A stretch of 64,000 nt of DNA from Quadrisphaera sp. RL12-1S. GTDB taxonomy: Bacteria; Actinomycetota; Actinomycetes; Actinomycetales; Quadrisphaeraceae. The stretch lies in assembly GCF_014270065.1 (NCBI RefSeq), contig NZ_JACNME010000001.1, positions 186,001 through 250,000 of the forward strand. The letters run 5' to 3'. Below are positions 18,336 to 26,857 of the stretch, in pieces (the stretch's first letter is position 1; each line of letters starts with the position of its first letter). A model generated the notes under the pieces. It made no database searches, was not told the origin of the DNA, and worked only from the letters and a program-made list of their open reading frames with translations. The position numbers and the translations under genes are program-made.

Positions 18336-19688
18336 ATGAGCTCCGCCACCGTCACGAGCACCCCGGTCCTCGGCACCGCGCACCGCAAGCGCGTGGCCAT
18401 CGGCGCCACCGTCGGCACCACCGTCGAGAACTACGACTTCATCGGCTACGGGACCGCCGCTGGCCTGTACTTCGGCCACGCCTTCTTCCCCAGCGAGGAC
18501 CCTCTCACCGCGACGCTGCTCAGCTTCGCCACCCTCGGCGTCGGGTTCGCGGCCCGTCCGATCGGCGGCATCGTGGGCGGCTACCTCGGCGACAAGGTGG
18601 GCCGCAAGCCCGTCCTCATCGGGTCCCTGCTCGTCATGGGCCTGGCCACGTTCGCCATCGGACTGCTGCCGACCTACGCGACGGTCGGCGCACTGGCTCC
18701 GGTGCTCCTCGTCATCGTCAGGATCATCCAGGGCCTCGCGTTCGGCGCTGAGTGGGGCGGCGCCATCCTCATGACCTACGAGCACGCGCCGTGGAAGAAG
18801 AAGGGCCAGTACGGGGCCATCCCCCAGGCCGGCTTCCCGCTCGGGCTGCTCCTGGCCAACCTCGCCTTCCTGGCCTCCTCCCCGCTCCCCGGCGACTGGG
18901 CCTGGCGCGTGCCGTTCCTGCTGTCCGCCCTGCTCATCGGTGCCGGCATCTACATCCGCCTGCGCATCACCGAGAGCCCGGAGTTCGAGACCGCCAAGGA
19001 GGACGGTGAGCTCGAGTCGAACCCGCTGCGCACCGTCATCACCCGCGACTGGCGCAACCTGCTGCGCGCCTTCGGCATGCGCATCGCCGAGACCGCCGGC
19101 TACGCCGTCGCCATCACCTACCTGACGGCGTACGTCCGCGACAGCGGCTTCGCCAGCACCTCGCAGACCATCCTGGCGCTGGTCATCGCCGCCCTGCTCG
19201 GCTTCCCCGCCACGCTGCTCTGGGGGCGCCTCACCGACCGCGTGGGCCGCAAGCCCGTGTACCTGTTCGGCACCGCAGTCATGGTGGTCATGGGCGTGCC
19301 GTTCTTCCTCCTGGTGCAGTCCGGAGAGCTGCTCCTGGTCGTCGCCGTCTTCGTCATCAGCTTCGCGGTGGTCCAGAACTGCCTCGCCGGCACGCAGTCC
19401 GCGTGGTTCCCGGAGCTCTTCAGCACGGGCACCCGCTCCTCGGGCGCATCGCTCGCCTACCAGCTCGCGGCCGTCATCTCCGGCTTCACCGCCTTCTGGT
19501 GCGTGAGCCTGTTCGACGCCTTCGGCTGGACCGGCCCCGCGGTGCTCTACAGCGCGTACGGCCTCGTCGGCCTGGTCGCGGCGCTGAGCACCCGCGAGAC
19601 GTTCGGCGCCCGCCGTCGCCGCGAGGTCGACGAGGCCACGGCTGCCGCCGAGCCGATGACGACGACGCCCTCGCCGGCGTCCGCCTGA
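18336..19688 (+). CDS. MHS-family MFS transporter (shikimate/alpha-ketoglutarate/proline-type symporter)
   Basis: A 450-residue, twelve-helix major facilitator of the metabolite:H+ symporter family. The family marks are TTVENYDFIGYGTAAGLYFG at the first helix, GYLGDKVGRKPVL between helices 2 and 3, RIIQGLAFGAEWGGA in helix 4, and RLTDRVGRKPVYL after helix 8. Members import organic acids, shikimate, proline or betaine. ATG at 18336 follows AAGGAGA by five bases; the in-frame GTG at 18255 lies inside the operator and is unlikely. It belongs to the GntR-controlled set with the SDR and isomerase genes, which points to a sugar acid or cyclic acid as substrate. Confidence 0.9.
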   Translation: MSSATVTSTPVLGTAHRKRVAIGATVGTTVENYDFIGYGTAAGLYFGHAFFPSEDPLTATLLSFATLGVGFAARPIGGIVGGYLGDKVGRKPVLIGSLLVMGLATFAIGLLPTYATVGALAPVLLVIVRIIQGLAFGAEWGGAILMTYEHAPWKKKGQYGAIPQAGFPLGLLLANLAFLASSPLPGDWAWRVPFLLSALLIGAGIYIRLRITESPEFETAKEDGELESNPLRTVITRDWRNLLRAFGMRIAETAGYAVAITYLTAYVRDSGFASTSQTILALVIAALLGFPATLLWGRLTDRVGRKPVYLFGTAVMVVMGVPFFLLVQSGELLLVVAVFVISFAVVQNCLAGTQSAWFPELFSTGTRSSGASLAYQLAAVISGFTAFWCVSLFDAFGWTGPAVLYSAYGLVGLVAALSTRETFGARRRREVDEATAAAEPMTTTPSPASA

Positions 19689-19692
19689 CGGC

Positions 19693-19721
19693 AGCGGTCC
19701 GCCCCGCCGGGGCGGACCGCT
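19693..19721 (+). terminator. Hairpin terminator after the MHS transporter
   Basis: A perfect 13-bp stem (19693-19705 with 19709-19721) with a three-base GCC loop begins four bases after the stop codon. Confidence 0.8.
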
Positions 19722-19788
19722 GGCGCGGGCACCGACCCGCGCCGGGGACAGCCTGGTCCTGCAGGCCCCCGCACCCCTAGAGTGCTGC

Positions 19789-19817
19789 GTGCACACTTGT
19801 TCCGAAATCTTGTGCAC
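19789..19817 (+). promoter_or_regulatory. Candidate SorC operator upstream of the tetrulose kinase gene
   Basis: Inverted halves GTGCACA (19789-19795) and TGTGCAC (19811-19817) are separated by 15 bases, so their centres are 22 bp (two helical turns) apart. A weak -10 box TAGAGT lies just upstream (19778-19783), so the site covers the expected transcription start, as a repressor site would. A related GCACA-GA-TGTGC site precedes the dehydrogenase gene of the same locus. Confidence 0.6.
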
Positions 19818-19842
19818 TCAGCCCGGACACGTGAGGACGAGG

Positions 19843-21618
19843 ATGACCCGCCTGTTCAACGACCCGTCAGCGTTCGCCGAAGACGCCAAGGCCGGCTTCT
19901 GCGACGCCTTCGCCGCCTACGTGGTCGACGTGCCCGGCGGCGTGGTCCGCCGCCGTCGCACCCGCGCGGGCAAGGTCGCCGTCGTCGTCGGCGGCGGATC
20001 GGGGCACTACCCCGCCTTCGCCGGCATCGTCGGGCCCGGGTACGCCGACGGGGCGGTGATGGGCAACGTGTTCACCTCCCCCTCCGCGGCCGAGGCCGCC
20101 GCGGTGGGCCGGGCCGCCTCGGGTGGGGCGGGGGTGCTGCTGACCACCGGCAACTACGCCGGGGACGTGCTGAACTTCGGCCTGGCCGTGGAGCGCCTGG
20201 AGGCTGAGGGCATCCCCGCGCGGTACGTGGCGGTCACTGACGACGTCGCCTCGGTCGGCAAGGGCGCCGACGGCAGGCGCCGCGGCATCGCCGGGGACGT
20301 GCCGGTGTTCAAGTGCGCCAGCGCCGCCGCCGAGGAGGGCATGTCCCTGGACGAGGTCGTGCGCGTGGCGGAGAAGACCAACGAGCGCACCCGCACCCTC
20401 GGGGTGGCCTTCGGCGGGTGCACGCTGCCGGGCGCTGAGGGGCCGCTGTTCACCGTCCCGGAGGGCCGGATGAGCGTGGGCCTGGGCATCCACGGGGAGG
20501 CGGGCATCGAGGAGGTGGACCTGCCGAGCGCTGCTGAGCTGGCCCGGACCCTGGTGGAGGGGGTGCTCGGTGATGCCCCCGAGGGCGTCGGCGTGGAGGG
20601 GGCGCGGGTGACGGCGCTGCTGAACGGGTTGGGCAACACCAAGTACGAAGAGCTGTTCGTGGTGTGGAAGGACGTCGCCCGTCTGCTGGGCGAGCGGGGC
20701 CTGGTGGTGGTCGAGCCTGAGGTCGGTGAGCTGGTGACCAGCTTGGACATGGCCGGGTGCTCCCTGACGCTGACGTGGCTGGATGAGGAGCTGGAGCGGC
20801 TGTGGGCCGCGCCCGCCGACACCCCGGCCTACCGCAAGGGCCGGCTCGTCCAGGGCGCCCAGGAGGCTGAGGACGCGGACGGCGAGGACGGCTCCGCCGG
20901 CGCGGTGCGCAGCGACGACGAGGCCGCGGCCGACGCCGAGGCGCCGCCGCTGTCGGCGGGGCCGGCCGATGAGGGCTCGCGCGCCGCCGGCGCCGTGGTG
21001 GCCGACGCGCTGGCCGCGATCGCCGACAGGATGGCGCAGGCCGAGGACGAGCTCGGGCGCATCGACGCCGTCGCCGGCGACGGCGACCACGGCCGGGGCA
21101 TGGTCCGCGGTTCGGCTGCTGCCCGCGACGCTGCTCGCGCTGCTGTGGACGCCGGCGCCGGTGCCGGCACCGTGCTGCAGGCCGCCGGCGATGAGTGGGC
21201 GGCCCGCGCCGGCGGCACCTCGGGGGTGCTGTGGGGGGAGCTTCTGGGCGCCCTCGCCAGGCGCGTCGGTGACGACGCCGCCCCCGACGCCGCTGCGGTG
21301 GCCGCGGGGGTCCGCGCCGGCTACGAGCGCCTCGGGGAGCTCGGCGGCGCCAAGCCCGGTGACAAGACGATGCTGGATGCGCTCGGTCCCTTCTGCGACG
21401 CCCTGGACACTGGGGTCGCCGAGGGGCAGCGGCTGCGCGAGGCCTGGGCACGGGCGGCCGACCGGGCGGCGCGGGCCGCGGACGAGACGAAGGACCTCAC
21501 GCCCAAGGTGGGGCGCGCCCGGCCGCTGGCCGAGCGCAGCAAGGGCACCCCGGACGCGGGCGCCGTCAGCCTGGGCATGGTGGCCCAGGTGGTCGCCGGC
21601 GTCCTCGCGGACCGCTGA
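19843..21618 (+). CDS. Dihydroxyacetone kinase family protein (DhaK-DhaL fusion; probable tetrulose kinase)
   Basis: A 591-residue ATP-dependent kinase. The DhaK domain (about 1-335) has VGGGSGHYPAFAGIVGPGYADG (GGGSGH at 50-55) and the histidine that forms the hemiaminal with the keto substrate (His217 in LGIHGEAG). The DhaL ATP-binding domain starts near residue 385 and has GDGDHG (412-417). An acidic linker joins them (about 341-380). Homologues in Mycobacterium phosphorylate D- or L-erythrulose. Here the gene precedes an RpiB-type isomerase and lies near an erythritol/L-threitol-type dehydrogenase, so erythrulose is the likely substrate rather than dihydroxyacetone. ATG 19843 is preceded by GAGGACGAGG. 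Confidence 0.87.
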   Translation: MTRLFNDPSAFAEDAKAGFCDAFAAYVVDVPGGVVRRRRTRAGKVAVVVGGGSGHYPAFAGIVGPGYADGAVMGNVFTSPSAAEAAAVGRAASGGAGVLLTTGNYAGDVLNFGLAVERLEAEGIPARYVAVTDDVASVGKGADGRRRGIAGDVPVFKCASAAAEEGMSLDEVVRVAEKTNERTRTLGVAFGGCTLPGAEGPLFTVPEGRMSVGLGIHGEAGIEEVDLPSAAELARTLVEGVLGDAPEGVGVEGARVTALLNGLGNTKYEELFVVWKDVARLLGERGLVVVEPEVGELVTSLDMAGCSLTLTWLDEELERLWAAPADTPAYRKGRLVQGAQEAEDADGEDGSAGAVRSDDEAAADAEAPPLSAGPADEGSRAAGAVVADALAAIADRMAQAEDELGRIDAVAGDGDHGRGMVRGSAAARDAARAAVDAGAGAGTVLQAAGDEWAARAGGTSGVLWGELLGALARRVGDDAAPDAAAVAAGVRAGYERLGELGGAKPGDKTMLDALGPFCDALDTGVAEGQRLREAWARAADRAARAADETKDLTPKVGRARPLAERSKGTPDAGAVSLGMVAQVVAGVLADR

Positions 21619-21669
21619 GCGGGGCCAGGACGGGTACAGGACCCGCACGACGAGCAGGAGGAGATCGAC

Positions 21670-22203
21670 GTGGCTGAGCAGTCGCAGAAGCTGAGGATCG
21701 TCGTCGGCAGCGACGACGCGGGGTTCGACTACAAGGAGGTCCTCAAGAAGGACCTGCAGGGCGATGAGCGCGTCTCGGAGGTCACCGACGTCGGCGTGGA
21801 CGCCGAGGGCGACACCGCCTACCCCCACGTCGCCGTCGCGGCGGCCCGTCTGGTCCGAGACGGCAAGGCCGACCGGGCGCTGCTGGTGTGCGGCACCGGC
21901 TTGGGCGTGGCGATCAGCGCCAACAAGGTGCCCGGCATCCGGGCGGTGACCGCGCACGACAGCTTCTCGGTGGAGCGCGCGGTGCTGAGCAACGACGCCC
22001 AGGTGCTGTGCTTCGGCCAGCGCGTGGTGGGGATCGAGCTGGCCCGGCGCCTGGCGCGGGAGTGGCTGGGGTACACCTTCGACACCTCCAGCGCCTCAGC
22101 GGCGAAGGTCGCGGCCATCACCGAGTACGAGCACGACGGCGCCGACGGGCAGCGGTCCCTCGAGGACGCCGAGCGAGAGGCCGCAGCGGCCGACCGCGTC
22201 TGA
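21670..22203 (+). CDS. RpiB/LacAB-family sugar-phosphate isomerase (probable D-erythrulose 4-phosphate isomerase)
   Basis: A 177-residue RpiB-type aldose-ketose isomerase. The catalytic cysteine is Cys74 in [16 protein letters not shown]. The usual SDHAG motif reads SDDAG (14-18), a His-to-Asp change seen here directly; it argues for a substrate other than ribose 5-phosphate. In Mycobacterium smegmatis, RpiB homologues of threitol/erythritol loci (DerI) convert D-erythrulose 4-phosphate to D-erythrose 4-phosphate, which enters central metabolism. The gene follows the kinase by 51 bases (GTG start with GGAGGAG). A charged tail of about 25 residues extends past the family core. Confidence 0.87.
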   Translation: MAEQSQKLRIVVGSDDAGFDYKEVLKKDLQGDERVSEVTDVGVDAEGDTAYPHVAVAAARLVRDGKADRALLVCGTGLGVAISANKVPGIRAVTAHDSFSVERAVLSNDAQVLCFGQRVVGIELARRLAREWLGYTFDTSSASAAKVAAITEYEHDGADGQRSLEDAEREAAAADRV

Positions 22204-22210
22204 CGACCGG

Positions 22211-22250
22211 AGCGCCGCCCCGGCCGGGTCCGCCCGGCCGGGGCGGCGCT
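22211..22250. terminator. Bidirectional hairpin terminator
   Basis: A perfect 18-bp stem (22211-22228 with 22233-22250) with a TCCG tetraloop fills nearly the whole gap between the convergent isomerase and SorC genes. Confidence 0.9.
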
Positions 22251-23246
22251 TCACGTGCTGGCGGAGGCCAGGAGGGTCGCCGTAGCGACGTCGGTCACGA
22301 GCTGCTTGAAGTAGCCGGCCCGCGCTCCCGCCGAGATGCCGGCGACCTTCTCCGCGCCGCTGGCGACCGCGATCGTCACGGGGATGCGGCGCAGCATCTC
22401 CAGGGGGATGGCGACGAGGCGGTCACTGCCGGGGAACTCGACCGGCTCGCCGTCGCGGTCGAAGAACCGCGAGCAGAGGTCACCGACAGCCCGGTCGAGG
22501 GCCGCGCTGTGCGCCGGCACGAAGTGGGGCAGGGACACGCGCTGCTGGGGGGGCGCACCGATGCCCATGACGGCGGCCCGAGCCGTGCCCCAGGTGTCGA
22601 CGACGCGCCGGATGCTCGGGTCCTCCAGCAGCTCCTCGCGCAGTGCGGCGCTGGGCAGCGCTGGGGCGTAGAGGAAGGCGGGGTTCCCCTGCACCGCGGC
22701 GGCGAACGCCCGGATGATCTCGTTGGTCTGGTACCAGGGCTCGGGCTCCAGCTGCCCGCCCACGGTGGGGGCGACCAGCACCCCCGGCATCGGCGGGAGC
22801 TCTCCGTGGGCGGCCGCGTAGACCATCCGGCCGCTCGAGAGCAGCAGGACGTCGCCCGCGGCCAGGCGCGCCCCCCGGAGGGCAGCGGCGAGCGGCGGTG
22901 CCATCGCGGTGGACAGGACGCTGGGCGGCGCGCCCGGCGGCGGCCCGGAGTAGAGGTGCACCTCGTCCAGGCCGAGAGCCCTGGCGACGGCCACGGCCAG
23001 GTCGCCGTCGGGCCTCCCGGAGGGCTGCCTGACCTCGATCGAGACGATCCCGCGACGACGCGCCTCGGCGAGCTGGCGGCTCACTGTGGCGCGGCTCGTG
23101 CGGTGGCGCTGGGCGATCTCGGCCTGCGTGGCGTCCTTGAGGTAGTACTCCACGGCCACGGCGTAGAGCAGCTCGTCGGGGCTGCCCCCGGGCCCCTCGG
23201 CCACGCCTGCGCTCACGACCAGCGATCCTGGCACGCGGGACGCCAT
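22251..23246 (-). CDS. SorC/DeoR-type sugar-binding transcriptional regulator
   Basis: A 331-residue SorC-family regulator. The N-terminal helix-turn-helix reads YYLKDATQAEIAQRHRTSRATVSRQLAEARRRGIV (about residues 35-70). The following sugar-phosphate-binding domain has VAPTVGGQLEPEPWYQTNEIIRAFA and ends with VASGAEKVAGISAGARAGYFKQLVTD, a typical effector site. It is convergent with the kinase-isomerase pair and divergent from the dehydrogenase, so it is the probable local regulator responding to a tetrulose phosphate. ATG 23246 is chosen; the open frame upstream runs through the operator and promoter region. Confidence 0.9.
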   Translation of the reverse strand: MASRVPGSLVVSAGVAEGPGGSPDELLYAVAVEYYLKDATQAEIAQRHRTSRATVSRQLAEARRRGIVSIEVRQPSGRPDGDLAVAVARALGLDEVHLYSGPPPGAPPSVLSTAMAPPLAAALRGARLAAGDVLLLSSGRMVYAAAHGELPPMPGVLVAPTVGGQLEPEPWYQTNEIIRAFAAAVQGNPAFLYAPALPSAALREELLEDPSIRRVVDTWGTARAAVMGIGAPPQQRVSLPHFVPAHSAALDRAVGDLCSRFFDRDGEPVEFPGSDRLVAIPLEMLRRIPVTIAVASGAEKVAGISAGARAGYFKQLVTDVATATLLASAST

Positions 23247-23276
23247 GAACGGGAGACCAGATCGTGATGTTCTTTT

Positions 23277-23318
23277 GCACAGATGTGCTGGACATGGGTG
23301 CAGGGGCGTGTCTAGTGT
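23277..23318 (+). promoter_or_regulatory. Dehydrogenase promoter with SorC-type palindrome
   Basis: GCACA-GA-TGTGC (23277-23288) is a perfect palindrome directly upstream of a -35 box TGGACA (23289-23294). After 18 bp comes the -10 box TAGTGT (23313-23318). The position suits an activator, or a repressor of the divergent regulator gene. Its halves match the GTGCACA sites before the kinase gene. Confidence 0.65.
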
Positions 23319-23370
23319 CCTCGCCAGACGGGCCGGTGAGGACGCTGGCCCCGACGACGAGGAGGTCGTG

Positions 23371-24462
23371 ATGACGACCGAGACCATGCAGGCGGTCGTC
23401 TGCCACGGCCCCGAGGACTACCGGCTCGAGCAGGTGCCCCGCCCGTCGCTGCCCGAGGGCGGTGCCCTCGTCCGCGTCGAGGCCGTGGGCATCTGCGCGT
23501 CCGACCTGAAGTGCTACCACGGCGCCGCGAAGTTCTGGGGTGACGAGCACCGCTCCCCCTGGGCCGAGAAGGGCCGCATCCCGGGTCACGAGCTCGTCGG
23601 CGAGGTCGTCGAGATCACCGACGAGGCCGCGGCGCGCTGGGGCGTGGCCGTCGGGGACCGGGTGGTCAGCGAGCAGATCGTCCCCGACTGGGACTGCCGC
23701 TACTGCCTGCGCGGGGCGTACCACATGTGCGCCACGCACGACATGTACGGCTTCAAGGGCTACGACGGCGCCATGGCGGAGTTCATCGCCTTCCCGGCCA
23801 AGGCGCTCGTGCACAAGATCTCCAAGGACCTCCCCCCGGCGCACGCGGCCTTCGCGGAGCCGCTGTCGTGCGCGCTGCACGCGGTGGAGCGCGCCGACAT
23901 CCAGTTCGAGGACGTCGTGGTGGTCGCCGGCTGCGGGCCGATCGGCCTGGGCATGATCGCTGGCGCCAAGGCGAAGGGCGCCGCGACCGTCGTCGCCCTC
24001 GACGCCATCGCCAGCAAGCTCGACCTCGCCCGCGCCGCCGGGGCCGACGTGGTCCTCGACATCACCCAGGACGACATCTACGCCGCCGTGCGGGACCTCA
24101 CCGGCGGCTTCGGCGCCGACGTCTACCTGGAGGGCACGGGCCACCCGGCGGCGGTCAAGCAGGGCCTGAACCTGCTGCGCAAGCTGGGGACCTACGTGGA
24201 GTACGGCGTCTTCGGCTCCGAGGCCAGCGCCGACTGGTCGATCATCAGCGACGACAAGGAGCTCGACGTGCGCGGCGCGCACCTCGGCCCGCACACCTGG
24301 CCCAAGGCCGTCCAGATGATCGAGTCCGGGGTGCTGCCCCTGGAGGACATCTGCACCCACCAGCTGCCGCTCTCGCGGTTCCAGGAGGGCCTGGACCTCG
24401 TCGGCAGCGGCGCGTCGTCGGTCAAGGTCTCCCTCATCCCGGACTCCAGCTACACCGGCTGA
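23371..24462 (+). CDS. Zinc-binding alcohol dehydrogenase, erythritol/L-threitol dehydrogenase type
   Basis: A 363-residue medium-chain dehydrogenase. The catalytic zinc site is Cys42 in GICASDLKCYHG with the GHE motif at 72-74. The structural zinc loop keeps Cys109, Cys112 and Cys120, but the first expected cysteine (about 106) is Asp. The Rossmann motif is VVAGCGPIGLG. The sequence resembles EltD of mycobacterial polyol loci, which oxidises erythritol or L-threitol to L-erythrulose with NAD. GGAGG lies six bases before the ATG at 23371. It is followed by a strong hairpin, then the DUF2291-ABC operon. Other polyols remain possible. Confidence 0.85.
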   Translation: MTTETMQAVVCHGPEDYRLEQVPRPSLPEGGALVRVEAVGICASDLKCYHGAAKFWGDEHRSPWAEKGRIPGHELVGEVVEITDEAAARWGVAVGDRVVSEQIVPDWDCRYCLRGAYHMCATHDMYGFKGYDGAMAEFIAFPAKALVHKISKDLPPAHAAFAEPLSCALHAVERADIQFEDVVVVAGCGPIGLGMIAGAKAKGAATVVALDAIASKLDLARAAGADVVLDITQDDIYAAVRDLTGGFGADVYLEGTGHPAAVKQGLNLLRKLGTYVEYGVFGSEASADWSIISDDKELDVRGAHLGPHTWPKAVQMIESGVLPLEDICTHQLPLSRFQEGLDLVGSGASSVKVSLIPDSSYTG

Positions 24463-24474
24463 CCTCCGAGGTCC

Positions 24475-24507
24475 CTCCGTCGTCCGGCTGCCAGCCGGAC
24501 GACGGAG
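24475..24507 (+). terminator. Hairpin between dehydrogenase and DUF2291 genes
   Basis: A perfect 15-bp stem (24475-24489 with 24493-24507) with a GCC loop. It lies 12 bases past the dehydrogenase stop and 61 bases before the next start, so it could end that transcript or act as a partial terminator lowering transporter expression. Confidence 0.75.
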
Positions 24508-24568
24508 CACCCCTGCCCGCGCGACCCCACCCCCGCCACCCCCGCACCCGTTCCGAGGAGGCCGAGCC

Positions 24569-25261
24569 ATGAGCACCGCCACACCTCCGGCGACGCAGCC
24601 GTCCGCGCCCCGCGCCGCCCGCCGTCCGTCCACCCCCCGCCGTCGGGGCCGCCTGGTGGTCGTCGGCGCGGTGCTCGTCGTCGTCGTCGCCGCGGCGCTG
24701 AGCACCAAGGTGGTCTCCAACACCTCCGAGACCCTCGCGGGCCCGGCCGCCTTCGACGCGGCCACCTACGGCGAGAAGCAGTTCCCCGCGGTCCAGTCCT
24801 ACGTCTCCGAGAAGGCCGTCGACGCCGCCCAGCTGGCCACCGCGCTGCAGTCGGACCCCGGCGCGGCCACCAAGTACGGGGTGGCCAGCAGCAGCGGCAT
24901 CGGTGCGGTGGTGCCGGTCAAGTTCACCGGCACGGTCGGCGCTCCCGACCAGACGGGGCTGCCCGTCGTCACGGTCCCGGGCGTGCCCGAGGGCTACCTC
25001 GTGCACGTGCAGCTCGGCCCGGCCATCAACGGCACGGACCTGCGCGACGTCACCGGGAAGGTCTCCCTGAACGACTTCGAGAACCAGATCCAGTACCAGG
25101 ACGCCGGCGCGGCGCTCAACGACCAGCTCAAGAAGGTGGTGCTCGCCCCGCTGGGCGGGCAGGACCTCACCGGCAAGACCATCACCGCCACGGGCGTGGT
25201 GACGCTCATCAACCCCAAGAGCTGGAACGTCACCCCGGCCTCGCTCGAGGTCCAGAAGTGA
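24569..25261 (+). CDS. DUF2291 family membrane-anchored protein
   Basis: A 230-residue protein of unknown function. A basic, proline-rich N-terminus is followed by one transmembrane helix (about 28-45, RLVVVGAVLVVVVAAAL), leaving the rest outside the membrane. No lipobox cysteine is present. The family regularly accompanies ribose-type ABC transporters of polyols and sugars. Here its stop overlaps the ATPase start (GTGA), so it is coupled to the importer. It may assist the binding protein or the permease. ATG with GAGGAGG upstream. Confidence 0.85.
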   Translation: MSTATPPATQPSAPRAARRPSTPRRRGRLVVVGAVLVVVVAAALSTKVVSNTSETLAGPAAFDAATYGEKQFPAVQSYVSEKAVDAAQLATALQSDPGAATKYGVASSSGIGAVVPVKFTGTVGAPDQTGLPVVTVPGVPEGYLVHVQLGPAINGTDLRDVTGKVSLNDFENQIQYQDAGAALNDQLKKVVLAPLGGQDLTGKTITATGVVTLINPKSWNVTPASLEVQK

Positions 25262-26799
25262 CGGCCGGCCCGGCCGCGGGGCCCGCGGCCGACGAGGTCG
25301 TCCTGTCCGCGCACGACGTCGTCAAGACCTACGGCGCGACCCGGGCCCTCAAGGGCGTCGCCTTCGACGTCCACCGCGGACGCGTCACCACGCTGTTCGG
25401 CGAGAACGGCGCTGGCAAGTCGACGCTGATGAAGATCCTGTCGGGGGTCACCCAGCCCACGTCGGGCCAGATCGTCCTGGACGGCGAGCCCGTCGAGATC
25501 ACCAGCACGGTCGACGCCCGCGAGCGCGGCATCTCCATCATCCACCAGGAGCTCAGCCTCGCCCCGAACCTCAGCGTCCGCGACAACCTCTTCATGGGCC
25601 GCGAGCTGCGCGGTCCGGCGGGCGTCGACTTCGCCGAGGAGACCCGCCAGGCGCGCGCGGTGCTGGCCGAGCTGGGCCAGGCGATCGACCCCGCCACCCC
25701 GGTCGCCGACCTGCGCGTCGGGCAGCAGCAGCTGGTGGAGATCGCCCGGGCGCTGCTGGTCGACTCGCGCATCCTCATCATGGACGAGCCCACGTCGGCG
25801 CTGTCGGCCTCCGAGGTCGAGGTGCTCTTCGGCGTCGTGCGCGACCTCACCTCCAGGGGCGTGTCGATCGTCTACATCTCCCACCACCTCGAGGAGGCCC
25901 TCGAGATCACCGACTACGCCGTCGTCCTGCGCGACGGCGCCATCACGGCGGCCGCGCACCGCTCCCAGATCGACCTCGAGTGGGTCGTGCGGCAGATGGT
26001 GGGCGACTCCTACGACCTCGGGACCCCGCCCACCGGGTACGAGCTGACCACCCCCGCCCTCGAGGTCGAGCAGGTCAGCGTCACCGACGTCGAGAACCCC
26101 GAGCGCTCCGTGGTGGACCGCGTCTCGCTGACCGTGAGGGCCGGCGAGGTGGTGTGCCTGTACGGGCTCATGGGCGCCGGGCGCACCGAGCTCCTCGAGG
26201 CCCTGGCGGGCCGGGTGCCCACCACCGGGGGGCGGGTGCTGCTCAAGGGCGAGGACGTGGCGGGGCTGAGCATCGCCCAGCGCATCGAGCGCGGCCTGGG
26301 CCTCGTGCCCGAGGACCGCCAGCGCGACGGGCTCGTCCAGACCATGAGCGTCGGGCAGAACCTGTCCCTGGCGTCCCTGCGCTCCTTCGTGCGCGGCGCG
26401 GTGGTCTCGCGGCGCGGCGAGCGCTCGGTGGTGGAGGAGGGCATCCGCAGCGTGCGGGTCAAGACCGCTGGCGGCGGGGCCCCGATCGGCTCCCTGTCCG
26501 GCGGCAACCAGCAGAAGGTCGTCATCGGCAAGGTGCTGGCCACCAGCCCCGACGTGATCCTGCTCGACGAGCCCAGCCGCGGCATCGACATCGGCGCCAA
26601 GGGGGAGGTCTTCCGCCTCCTCGCCGAGAAGGCGCGCGACGGGCTCGCGGTCGTCTACTCCACCTCCGAGCTCAACGAGTGCTTCGCCATCGCCCACCGG
26701 ATCGTCGTGCTCTCGCGGGGCCGCATCGCGGCGGAGTTCGGACCCGACGCCCGCAAGGAACAGATCATGGCCGCCTCCGGCGAGGCGACCACCCACTGA
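25258..26799 (+). CDS. Sugar/polyol ABC transporter ATP-binding protein (RbsA-type, two NBDs)
   Basis: A 513-residue protein with two fused nucleotide-binding domains. The first has a canonical Walker A (GENGAGKST), LRVGQQQLVEIARALL signature and DEPTSAL. The second has the degenerate Walker A GLMGAGRTELL and keeps the signature LSGGNQQKVVIGK and LDEPSRGIDIGAKGEV, as usual in this family. It energises import by the permease encoded next. The GTG start overlaps the DUF2291 stop. Substrate inferred as erythritol or threitol from the surrounding genes. Confidence 0.95.
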   Translation: MTAGPAAGPAADEVVLSAHDVVKTYGATRALKGVAFDVHRGRVTTLFGENGAGKSTLMKILSGVTQPTSGQIVLDGEPVEITSTVDARERGISIIHQELSLAPNLSVRDNLFMGRELRGPAGVDFAEETRQARAVLAELGQAIDPATPVADLRVGQQQLVEIARALLVDSRILIMDEPTSALSASEVEVLFGVVRDLTSRGVSIVYISHHLEEALEITDYAVVLRDGAITAAAHRSQIDLEWVVRQMVGDSYDLGTPPTGYELTTPALEVEQVSVTDVENPERSVVDRVSLTVRAGEVVCLYGLMGAGRTELLEALAGRVPTTGGRVLLKGEDVAGLSIAQRIERGLGLVPEDRQRDGLVQTMSVGQNLSLASLRSFVRGAVVSRRGERSVVEEGIRSVRVKTAGGGAPIGSLSGGNQQKVVIGKVLATSPDVILLDEPSRGIDIGAKGEVFRLLAEKARDGLAVVYSTSELNECFAIAHRIVVLSRGRIAAEFGPDARKEQIMAASGEATTH

Positions 26800-26857
26800 T
26801 CGCGGCCCCGGGCGCTGCCCGCCCCGCGCACCCCCTCGCCGTCGAGGAAGGACTCCC

